Assembly (NCBI GenBank): GCA_048013815.1 | Contig: CM106586.1 | Span: 7,254,001 to 7,318,000 of the forward strand | Direction: 5' to 3' | DNA from: Setoptus koraiensis | Taxonomy: Eukaryota; Arthropoda | Length of the DNA: 64,000 nucleotides | Shown here: in pieces, positions 27,190 through 39,029 of the stretch | How the letters are laid out: the number at the start of each line of letters is the position of its first letter | How positions within the stretch are numbered: position 1 is the stretch's first letter | Made by a program: the position numbers and the translations under genes | Notes under the pieces: generated by a model | Seen by the model: only the letters and a program-made list of their open reading frames with translations | The model's database searches: none | What the model was told of the DNA's origin: nothing

Positions 27190-30100
27190 GCCTGGTCGCT
27201 GTGATACAATGAGGGAGAGAACATGACTGGCTACAAAGATTGAAAGTGATAACTAATCTAGGACACATCCACCCACAGATAGGAAAAGAATAAAGACACA
27301 CGAGAGAGAAAACACGTACATAGCGTCTTATTGGCCTTTTTAGTGGCGCCGGCGACGGCGCAAGATTGCCCTCACAGCTCATGATACACCACGGGTCCAG
27401 GAGAACGCGCACTGGCTGGCCGGGATTTCACATGTATGCCGAGGGGAACGTGATGAGAAATTCTTCATCAAATTCGAGCGCCAGCTAGGAGCTTTCTTTT
27501 TTGTTTCTTCGCCGCTCAATACGCTTCCAACTGGCATAGACTAATCGACAACTGGGCAGGCGAGACGCACAACGATATGGAACGGAACAGAGCAAAGGAT
27601 CGGCGGAAAAGAGCGCCGCATCAGTTCGTTTCATTTCAGCTCATTGGCGGCCTATCGACGTCTAAACTAATGCCAACTTGCAATAGCGGGCCCAGAAATT
27701 CGCCACCAGCAACGGGCAAGAACTAATGCATCCGCAATGAAGTAAATAGTGTAATTTTGTTAGATTACTCAGTTTGGAACTACCGACGCTCCGACACCAG
27801 CCAGCAATATATATATATATATATATATCGAATAGCGAGAATGGAGATGGGGAGGAAGTGAGTGTCAACCGCAGAACAGTCACGATTTCATCAGATATCC
27901 ATTTAGATGGCGGCACACACACACACACCATCTAGCACCATCCTCAATTGTGTTGTTGTGCATTCTTATACTATAGAAAGAGCGGATATACACGGAAGCT
28001 GATCATGACAGAGATTCACTCTCTGATCTAAGACAAGTAAAAGTTTGTAATTGTCTCATAGGCCCCACTTTACCATGTGCGCACAGTATTGTGTGTCTGC
28101 TCAAGATTCTCGTGTATATGCTATACATACAGATATAAGAATGGCATACACAAAAAGAAGGGGAAGGGCAAAATATAAGAAGGCCCCACGAGAAACTCGA
28201 GAAATCCCAGAGAGGCAGATTCATTTGCCGTTGTTAGCCCTGTCATGGCGCAACAGGATACGCGCGAAGGATCTAGATCGTCGTATTTTGTCATGTATAA
28301 AATTCATTTCACTACTAACGGGATAAATAGATTGCTGCTTGCAAAGGGGTGAAACTTTTTCAACATAATTATATAACTCTGAAGATGATAATAATGATAA
28401 TAATAATACATGAATGTGGATGGCACCGAGTGAGATTGAGCTGCCCCTGAGAGCGCGTTGTTGTTTTTGTCAGCTAAATTAAACGTCAGTGAATGTCATT
28501 AGCAGGCGAATTAATTTTAATTAATTTTGCCATCACTACTACACTTAATTGTCGGTGCTCAACATTGCTGTGCGTCTGTAATGCTTCAGCGGCTGCAATT
28601 AGCATTGTCAGCCACTATTTGGGTTACATTTGCAACAAATCACGGTGGCCAATTCCGTGGGGGGCGGGGGCGGAAATAGCGCCGGCACACAAAGATCTGC
28701 TGTCTTGATTATATTGGCAGAGTCAAAGATATGTTTGTTTGGTGTAGCGTTCATGGGGCGCTGTTTGGGTTAGTTAGTTTAGACAGCAGCAATTCTTTTA
28801 TCTAAACTTGTACCTCATTGGTGCCGCGAGGCCGTGGCCCCATATTGCCGCTCAGTTGTCATTGTCGTTTTTCTTGATAATACTTGACTGAGCACAATGG
28901 CGCAATTATTGTGATGACAAGACTGGAGGGCCAATGTCGGCAGCGTGCGCGTCGCATGGTTCAAGATGACACGAGGCCAGCCACTACAGCAGAACAGCGA
29001 ATCTGGATCTCTACAAATATTGTCGGTTGTTTGAGCCACGGGCCAAATACGACGCTGACATACTGCGTCCGACTGCTTGAAAGAATCATAACTATTTTGG
29101 GGCTCGCCCACTGTATTTTGGGGCGCCGCGCTCGCTGTAGATAAACAACAACTTGCGCTGGCTAGACTGTGCGAGATTTTGAGTTGTTGTTTGTTGTCGA
29201 TGTCATTGTTATCGTGCCTCATGGTACTGCCAAAGTGCACAGTATATACACTCTAGTGGTAGTTGGGTTTTCGGTGAGAAGAAAAGAAGTCGCTGCTGCA
29301 AAAGATGGAGAATTATATTTATAATGCATTTCATCACATGCGAACAACAAAAGACAGCGCCATTTTTGAGTATTTGCTGCCGCTGCCGCTGCTGCTGGCT
29401 TGCCTTCTCAAATCGCACACTCGCTGGCTGCTGATAAATAAAAAGATGAGTGAATACAAATTGACAGTGATGATATGTCACATCATATCAGTTTGCCCAA
29501 AATGACATGCCCGGCTAGCGCTAGATGATGCTACTATGGCAACCTACTGCTGGCAATTGATCTGGCTTTTGAATTTATTTCATAAGATATCAACTACAAG
29601 CGGTGTAGTTCTCAAGAGTTGTAGTTGCTGTGATATGAGTGCCGCTGCTGCCAAATACTGCAAGGCAAACCGATTTACGTAACGGAAAGGAGTGGAGTGG
29701 AGTGTCCCATCATTAGAGTATAAGTTGAGAGTTGATGATACTCTGGCTGTCGCTGTCGCTTTTGCTGTTGTCGTTGTGTCTGTCTGCGTGTTGTGTGGCT
29801 GGCAAGTAGCTCGATATTGGTGGCCCTCTCAAGCGTTAGCGTCTGATGATTATGATGACATGCGATGATGATGGTAAATGAGACAAGATCGCTGCAATGT
29901 GCGCGATAACGGCCATCAGCCGACCAACAGCAGTGACAGCAGTGAACGTCGACGACCCTGAACACTGTTGCATAACAGTGGCCAGCCAATATTAGCCGTT
30001 TATTATTGCCGCTGCATAATAATAGCACAATTACTCAATTATAGCAGAATGCTGGCACGCTGATATAACTGAACTAATAGTATAATAACTAATAACAACG

Positions 30101-30235
30101 CAGTGCTGTAACATAATGTTGGCCAGATATCACAGGAGCCCGTGAGGCGAGAAACAACTTGTGTGCGAAACGCATCCAATGTTTTTAATGAAATATTCTG
30201 ATTGCGTCTATCTACAGACGCGCATATTGACTTAC

Positions 30236-30453
30236 CCAGGGCTGTCTGGCCCATGCTGGCCTGACCGTTTTGAAACATGATCCATAGGTCCACGACGCTT
30301 ACTATGAGTAGGTGCACAATTAACTTGTTGTTGCTGTTGTTTCTGTTCACAATGTTGCTTGGGCTTGCTGTTGGTCGGCTTGCGACAAACGGCCGCCTGT
30401 TTGTGTTGCGCCAATTCATTTTCTATCAATATCTTGCTATCAGCTTGATTCAT
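30236..30453 (-). CDS. Weak candidate exon, unknown gene
   Basis: The minus-strand frame MNQADSKILIENELAQ... continues through a polar Gln/Lys-rich stretch to SKRRGPMDHVSKRSG. It ends at a good CCTGG|GTAAGT donor at 30236. Amino-acid composition is protein-like, but there is no recognisable domain and I could not find a following exon. It may be a chance frame. Confidence 0.18.
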
Positions 30454-33400
30454 TCATTTACCTGTTGTGTGGTTGCTTGCTTGACCACAGTCGACCATTG
30501 GCACTGGTAACTTTCGTTGATTGTCGTTGATTATTTAATTATGATCCATTCACTGTATCATCCTATTCTTATTTGTATTTTGTATTTCGTATGTTGTATT
30601 TTGTATCTTGTATTTTGTATTTTGATATTTTATATCTTGTATTTCAAATTTCAAATTTCGTATCTTGTATTTTGTGTGTTTGCGCTGGCTTGTCTTCTCG
30701 AACTCATTCAAATGGCGCTGCGCTCACGTTTGGGGTTCGCGTGGCGCCATAGCTGCCCGTCGATGATTCACTCATGTAGATCGTTAAATGAGTCACCTTC
30801 TTGATTGATTGAATTGATGTCTATTGTTGTCGTTGGTTTAGCTTTTTGTTGAAAGTCGCTATTGCATAATACGCATTTCGTCGAGCTTGATTTCTCACTC
30901 ACTTGATTAATTGTAACACTGGATATAATAATTGCACTGGTATCATATTAATTGATTTGATTTATTTGGTATTTTGGTAATTATGTAATTTCTAAAGTAA
31001 TTTGCAAACTGCATCTTAACAGGCCAACGCTAACTAACAATTGAATGAGCAGAGCAGAATGTTCAGCAATAATGTTCGAGTGTGTGTGTGTGCCGTCGAA
31101 CTAATGCAAACCGGATCGAACTCGCTGAATCGAACAATCGCCATGCATGTTGCACGAGCGCATGCGTTGTTTTGCAAATCGCAATTGGTGTGCGCGCAGT
31201 GCATGCGAATCGTGCGCGTTGTGCGCATTTATTCCATTCGGGACAACTCACACAGTGTGAGTCTCATGGTGTCACATGACGACCAACAACTTATGGGAGC
31301 GCAATCAATTTGTTCGAAACAACGCTCCAGCAAAATGGAACTTTCTTCATGATTCCATGCCGAAACTGCAGCCAAAATCGAACTTTCGTGGCAAAAAGCG
31401 AAAAATGCCACAAACCAGCCAAAACCAACCAAAAACTAGCGTGCTCACAAGCCGGATCAGCTGTTCCGTTTGATCAGCAGGGTGATGCCACGTCGATGTT
31501 GCCATGAATTCGATAATGTCATCCGGGGCCAATACCTGGAAATACCCGCGCCTGGAGCGGGGTGCTTGCTGGCCGCCGCTGGACTGCAATTGCTTGTGGG
31601 GCGGGGCAAGCCGCGGCTGGTGGTCCCAGATGAGTCGACCCACAGAGTCTTGGCTAAATAATAAATGAGCTAACGAACGTGCGCTTCTGTTTTGTTTTGT
31701 CTCATCGAAAACTCTCAACACGTTGAGCGGTGCAAGCGGTCGGCACGATTCATGGTGTGACTAATGGCAACATTGTTGCTGTATCAAGATAATGACGACC
31801 AACAGAGTAATGAATCACCTGTATGCTCGGCCACGGCGCAATCACAGTTGGCCGGCCTGGTAGCGAGCGGCCGTGATCGATGAGCTAGCCGCTCGCAGCA
31901 AACAATTAAATGCGCGCATTTGATTATGTTGTTGTCGCTTCAATGAATTGCCACAACTGGCCCGGCAACTACCACACGCAAGGTGGGTGATCTATGGCTC
32001 ACCGTTTGTCCGTGGCTCATAGCAACTCTCGCCGATGTTTGTTGTGGCAACGACCGCAGGTGGCAATGGCGCCGTGACCACTGCACCTGAGACAGTGAAC
32101 GCCGACTTGTGAGAAGGGCATCACCTAAAAAATAAATTCACTTCTTATCTCTGCAGTGTGTGTGCTGTAATCGCCAGCCATGATGCTCGTCGGCCACAGC
32201 ATTGTTCGCCCATTGCCAGTTGCGAAGCAAATCCGCAAATGTGAGCAAGTAAACAATGATGATGCAATTAGTTGGTCACTGCGAAGATGCCACTCATTTG
32301 CACTGTGTGCACTTGCCATTGATTAAGATTATCATTATTATTATTATTATTATTGCTATCATTATGACTTGCAATAATGATAGCAATAATAGCGCAGCTC
32401 GACAGAGCGACTCCCAACCGACTAGAGGCGAGATTCTAAGTCGGCAAAGCAAAGTCAAACTGTGCGCGATCTTGAATATTTAATGGCAAACAAACAAACA
32501 GTGGGTAATCAATTCAAAATAAGCATATATAATATTCATTAGCCGCACTATCAAATGTGCCGCGACGAGTGGACGTGATTGATTGTGCGCCCGGTGAAAC
32601 AACCGGTCTTAACCAGCAACCAATATATCCGATAAACAGAATAATATAATATCCGATGAATGGAGATATCGCTAATGATATTTGTATCATATCGCTCATG
32701 CTAATAGCACTTGTATTTTGTGGGTGGCACACACCACTATGTAAGCAAATATTGTCATGTTGATGATATATGATGGCATGATGCATTGCGTCTGGCTTGT
32801 TGGCTGGTGCGTCGTGAACATAAATTATGACAACAACAAGAGACGGCAATACGCAATCAATACACTTGCATCATTACTTGCTGCCCAACAGAGACGCCGA
32901 CAAGAGAATTGATGCTGCTGGGAACAGTTGCTCTGCTGCTGAATCACGTAACGACAATTCATACGACCATTATTAATAGATATAGATGGTAACGAGTTGT
33001 TGCAACTTGCAAGGGGAAAGAACTTGATTGAATCAACTGAAAAACAAGCTCCCTCAGTCACAGATTGTTGACAAGAGAATCGGCACCCACTTTAAGTGGT
33101 CTTGTCCCTGCGGCAAGCTTCTTGGAAGTTGGCTGCACCCATGGCCGACCCTGAGCCCACTTCTGACGAGAGTGCATTGCGACGCGTCTGAGACACTCCC
33201 TGTGAACGCTCGGCCCCTAGAATGGCCAACAATTAGCCTTGATCCCGCTGCAGACGATTCATGCGTTTTGTCGTGTCCGTCGTCGTCGTCGTCGTCGTCT
33301 ATCACGTCTGGCCCAATGGCATTGAGTCGATCATTTGACGACAACTCCGGTCCCAATTGTATCGATGATTGTGATCACGTCATTGAGGCAACGCGAAGCC

Positions 33401-36400
33401 CCCGCTCCCATGCCAGAAGGCACGTTAGGCTGTTGGGCCTCGTTGCACTGCCGCTGCCGGTTGCTCGCCCGATCTCACCCAATGTGCTCTGGTACTCTGG
33501 TGCCTTCTTCCGGACACTATGTTAACTCGCGTTGTGCCAACATGCGCGCTTGCACAAGTTGCCTCTGCCATACAGTTGTAGTTGACTAACGCTCTCGTCA
33601 GTTGAAGTTGGTGCGAACAACTTATCTATACTCTGTGTTTCGTGGGCAACAACTAATGAACATTGCGCAATCAGCGTTAATTAATATTCAGCGTATCATG
33701 CATCAATTATTCGGCACACACACACAAGGCAGTATATCGCATTATATTATTGCGATCATAGCGTCGCATAGAGTGTAGAGGTTGATTGCGGCGAACAGCA
33801 TCACAAGTAACATTCGTGGGAACACGAGTGCCTCCTATGGAGATGTAAATCTGACCACAGATAATTGTTCTCCACAAATGGAGGGCCTTTTCGGCGAGGG
33901 CAGCTGGCAGCGTTCGACATGTTGAGCGTGCTTGTAACTGTCTGACTGGCGCGCAGACACTGGGAACCTTGTCCAGGTCGTGCTTGCATCGAGGCGTTCA
34001 CAACTTGTGAGTCACAAGTTAATCGCAGCCCCTAAGAATCACGGCCGACGGATATTCTTGGACTCATAACTCGTCGCGACTCGCGCCGCGTTCTGACCGT
34101 TCGAATCGGGCGCTCTATGATGGCGCACTCTCACAGGTTATCTAACCACTTGCAGTAACAACCTTGATTCAAGATGATTGTGGCAGCAGTCAGTTACTTG
34201 GCGCATTTCGTAAGATTAACAAGACCATTGTAGCGACGGGACTTGTGACATACGAGCGGATCGCAACCATCGACGGCGAACAGAGGACGGGAGTCGTCTT
34301 GTCACACGACTCTTGCGTGAGGCTTGTATAAGTGCGAATACTCGAAAAATTATTCAATGGTGACAATTGGCAAAATTGATGATCGAGTCCCATTGTAGCG
34401 GGCAAAGTGAGGCTCCACATAAGAATCGACTTCGATTGGGCCCAAAGGAGTCAGTCAGCTCTCGTCTGGTTAGACCGTTGTCGGCTAACTGTATGTGAGA
34501 CTAGAACGCCATCTCTATTAGTGTTGCAATACCAACACACAACAACGGATCGTTGTTTATTGTGTGTTGCTGCATTTACAGTGTATTGCAATAAACAACA
34601 ACACTTGCCCGAAATATGGCGCACGTTGTGCCAGGCCCAGTTGTATTGGGGCCATATTGCGCGTCTCCGGCTAGACTGGCTGTTTGACTAAACCGGCTAA
34701 CGGTGCGACACAACATACAAACACGATGAAATAAGCATATCCAATTGGGCGCAACTGACTAAAGGTTCATTCATAACATATTTAACATAACTCTTGTGTC
34801 CCCCTTTGTCGCGCTAACTTATTCTTGCCGGCTATTCATCTGTCAAGACGCGCCTCACCAGCGGCTGCGAAAGCCCACAACTGCCTGCACTACATCAGTC
34901 GCAAGACGAGCACGTTTCGTCGGTCAATATGGCAAGACAGACAGAGAGAGAGAGAGAGAGAGGGAGCGTTATTGAAAGTATCCCAGATGACCAGAGTAAG
35001 TATTGCGGAGTATGAAGGGAGAAGGCGAACAAAGGCAGGCGCAAGCTGGCAGTGGCATGAAATGGAGTCAAGGTAGGGGCGTCATTGTGCCTGAGCAGTG
35101 GCGCCGCTGGCCTGGCCAATGATCGATCATGATAGCGGCCATATTCAAAATAGCAGCCAGCAAGCATCGACATTTCTCGTAAATGAGTTTCTCCGGACTC
35201 TGAAGTCTAGAGGCGCTGCTTCGAATATCTGGTGGTTTCGCGGACAACCTGTTCTCGGCGCAAATATCTGGCCGTCGGGTTGTCCGTTGCTGCTGGCTGC
35301 CTATGGGCCGCAACTTCCCCTGAGCGAGCTCAAACACTTTCAAGGCTGGCCACTTCTCGGGTGACAATCGCGCGATGCTCATCAACCAATTAGACAGCGA
35401 TAATGAATGCTCGCCAACACGAACAACCCCATATTGCTGGTGACGACACATCAGCGAGTGGGTGACGTCAAGTTGCTTTCAAAATTTGATTGGTTTATGT
35501 TGAGCGACAATCTTCATCGCGATTGCAAAAGCGTCAACAAGCGCTCGCCATTTGGCAATTTTGTTTGCACTGACTGTACAAGGTCGCCCGTTGTAACTCG
35601 TTGCGAAAGGGTTGAATTATCCGGATTGGATATGTTGACCGGCGTCGTTCGTTGTTGTTTGCCAAGCGCACAAATGTTGTATTTGTTCGAGGTGAAAAAA
35701 TCACTGGCAAGCTATTCATAACATATTTATTGATTTAGACGAAGATGCTCGAGGCGGCCGAGTAACTTTGCTGCGAAAAATCAATTTCGAAAAGTGCGCA
35801 AAGTTGGTGGTGCGCGCACACTGTCCGAATGCGCGGATACACCGTACCGAGTTGTGTAACCGTGTCCCGACTGTTGCGGGCACAAAACAGTTATGCACAA
35901 CGAAGAACCCGAGAGACGGTGATTCGCAAAATGTCGCAACTTGTATGATGGTGGCGATATATCCGCCAATATCTTGGACAGTTCCCTCGAGCTTATCGTG
36001 GAATTCAGCGATAGTTTTATCGGGCGGTTTTTCTGCGAACGCGGGGGTGGGCGCGGTCTGGAATGTCGGATACCCGCGCTCGCACGTTTCAGTACAGTGC
36101 AGTGTCGGTAAATAAAGTCACTTTTGCAGTATTGTACGAGCTGAGAACTCCAATACAGTTCAGAATTCGCTCCAAGAGCGTGTGAGCATGCGCAATGGTG
36201 GTGTTTTTCACCACTTTCAGCGAGTGGTGTAGCTCAAGAACGCAGATACAATCGAACACACGGACGCACATACACGTACTTAGGAACATATGTACAAACA
36301 GGCAAACGCACATACACGGAGGCACAGAATTGGGCAAGCTAACGTAGTGGAGGATCGCATCCTTTTCTAGTTGGTCATGTTCTCCTGAGGCACAGAACGT

Positions 36401-36990
36401 GCTATTCGCAACAAAATCGAACGCACGCAAAACCATGTTCAGTGGTGAAATGAATTGTAGATTCGTGCTCGCGAAACAGCCAAGTTACGTTATGTGCTGC
36501 CTGTGGCATAATTAGCACATTCACGATGCACATCACAACTCAAGTGTACTGTGTGAGTGTTTTCCCTTACTCATACACTTAGTTGGCGAAAAATCCGCCA
36601 GGGCGGCGTCGCACAGCTTTCTGCAGTGTCAGTGCGAGTGTGTGTGCACTATCAACTAACTCATGTACCAGCCCACATAAACAACATGAATAGCCCAGTG
36701 CAGTGGGTGACTCGCTAGAAAAACCTTCGCTTCATTACTCAATAATGACGACTATAAACTGTATCAGTGAAAACGAATCAACTCCGTACTCGTACTCGCT
36801 GGCGCTTGTTTCTCTCCGCTGCTTGGGAGCGCCTCTAGTGCGACTCGACCAAACTAAGTTTGCATACGGTGGAAATATATCACACAGAATGCAAACACTT
36901 TATAGCGTAGTGCATTGGTTCACCAACACCTCCAAGGACCCTGTGACTTGTTTACATCTTTCGTGTGTACTGATGAAGAAAGCGAGCACT

Positions 36991-37059
36991 ATTATTATTA
37001 TTATTATTATTACTATTATTATTACTATTATCATCATTATTATTATTATTATCATCATT
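36991..37059. repeat. (ATT)n microsatellite before the Unkempt-like start
   Basis: ATT/ATC/ACT triplets. They supply the pyrimidine-rich run ahead of a possible TTTAG acceptor at 37061-37065. Confidence 0.9.
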
Positions 37060-37103
37060 CTTTAGTAATATTATTATTATCATTGTTATTATTATCGTTG
37101 GAC

Positions 37104-39029
37104 ATGAATAATAGTGAAGCTTCTAAACGATTTAACTCAGCGACACCTGGAACATCGCCTCCGCAGGGTCTGAATTGCTCACAAGATTCTAACAATAGTA
37201 TTAATAGTAACAAATGTCTCGCAAATAAGACAGAAAAAGCCAATCACTATCATTACCTTAAAGGGTTTAGAGTCGAACAATGCGCACAATTTCTCCAGCA
37301 TAAATGCACTAATCACAAACCATTCACGTGTTTTGATTGGCACTTCATGAATCAGAGGAGGCGAAGGCCAGTACGAAAGCGAGATGGAACATTCAATTAT
37401 TCACCAGATACTTATTGCACCAAGTATGACGAAACCACAGGTGTATGTCCCGAGAAAGACGAATGTCCTTATCTTCATCGAACGGCAGGGGATACAGAGC
37501 GGCGATATCACTTGCGCTATTATAAAACTGGCATTTGCGTTTATGATACAGACCCAAGAGGCTACTGTGTCAAGAATGGCCAACATTGTGCTTTCGCTCA
37601 TGGATCGCATGATCTTAGGAATCCTGTCTACGATGTTAAAGAATTACAAAGCATGAGTGCCAATGGCCAAACCGAAGATGTCTCCGATCCGACAGCTATG
37701 CTTCTTAACGCCGGTCCAGCCAATGTTGAGCGCGAGCGAAATGCACTTAATGAAGATCCCAGGTGGAACGAAACAGCCTATGTGCTGGCTAATTATAAAA
37801 CTGAACTGTGTAAACGACCTCCAAGGTTATGTAGACAAGGTTATGCATGTCCTCAGTATCACAATGGTAAAGACCGCAGAAGAACTCCAAAAAGATTTAA
37901 ATATAGATCCACTCCATGTCCCAATACAAAACAAGGCGACGAATGGGGAGATCCCGCAAGTTGTGAACAGGGAGAGTCTTGTCCTTATTGTCATACTAGG
38001 ACCGAGCAACAATTTCATCCTGAGATATATAAATCAACCAAGTGTAATGACATGCAGCAATCTGGATATTGCCCGCGTGGTCCATTTTGTGCTTTCGCAC
38101 ACAACGAGGACGAGATGGTCGCAACTAGGGATATAGATTTAGATTTAGTAGACACAGATACACCTGCAAACCAATTCCTTAAAAGTAACGTTGAAGATCA
38201 GGAAGAATCCAATTTGATCGCTATTAGTCCTCCAAACTGTCATGGCCCCATTGCACGGCCTAGGTCTTACTCTCACTCTCATGCACCCAACGATATCCGT
38301 CATAGCAGTGTCCATTCTATCCTAACAGATCAACGATTTCAGAATGGAATATTAGAGTCAACCAAATGCAGCGAAATCCAAAGTTCGAGTTTTGATCCTC
38401 GCAATCCATTCTGTGTTTTCTCCCACAATGACGAGGACCTGACAAGTAGAAACATCGATTTAGACGATATTGTGAAGGAAACGCCTGCCCAGCATTCACT
38501 TAGAGCACAACTAGAAGAAAGTAATTCTCCTATCTTGAGACCCACTGCCACTCCAACAAATAACCTTGGTCCTATTGCTCGACCGCGATCTTATTCTCAC
38601 TCCCACGCTCGCATGATTGGGGGATTTGGCAGCTTGCACGCGGCCATAGTTGAGCGATCGGGTTTACTAGATGATTCTAAATTAATTAGTGGCACATCCG
38701 GATTGCCAGATCATCAGTCGTTGCTGAATTCCGACAAGTTGCAATCATCGATATCAGCTTCATTTTACTCGACCTCTTCTAACGCTTCTAATTCTCTGAT
38801 AGATCGTGAACTAGCTAATGCTAGCAATTTATTCAGTAATATAGAAAATAATCAAAATCAATCTAGCAACATGTTAAATCAAGATACCTTGAGGAATTGC
38901 TTGAGGAACGAGGAGTCCGAGGCACCCATCACATCTGTACTTAGTTTGGAAGACATAGATTTAGTCAACAGGACTGTTGATCTGGTGAGCAAAAGTGAGA
39001 TGAATTTAGGATTGTCAGGAGCATTGGTC
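37104..39029 (+). repeat. Unit 1 of the tandem Unkempt-like duplication
   Basis: The first 1926-bp unit carries its own Met, six canonical CCCH fingers, a degenerate seventh finger and a Ser/Asn-rich tail. From about 37221 to 38610 it is nearly identical to unit 2. The roughly 100 bp before that and the tail after about 38610 are clearly diverged. Its tail (through SVLSLEDIDLVNRTVDL) is longer than that of unit 2 and reads straight into the second Met without a stop. Confidence 0.92.

Larger units (their letters stand above)
26001..36990. other. AT-richer region without a clear gene
   Basis: Composition shifts to AT-rich and GGGCCC becomes rare. Frames of 100-165 codons occur (for example near 33028-33525 and 35768-36115), but at this length they are expected by chance and none shows a known motif. 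CT, AT, ATT and AG microsatellites are present. Confidence 0.55.

Noticed and set aside
33028-33525. A 165-codon plus frame and an opposing 100-codon frame with an Asp run
   Set aside because: The Asp and Ser runs come from one GTC/GAC triplet repeat, and the remaining length is within chance expectation.
34150-34331. Plus-strand stretch containing TGLVTYERIATIDGEQRTG after a CTTGCAG
   Set aside because: Short, no known motif and no matching neighbouring exon; kept only as a note.
35716-36115. Open frames of about 115-130 codons on both strands
   Set aside because: Composition looked protein-like, but roughly a dozen frames of this length are expected by chance in 64 kb and no family was recognised.
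36915-37103. N-terminal extension of the Unkempt-like frame (MVHQHLQGPCDLF...)
   Set aside because: It is mostly translation of the ATT microsatellite, and the Met at 37104 is matched by the Met of unit 2.
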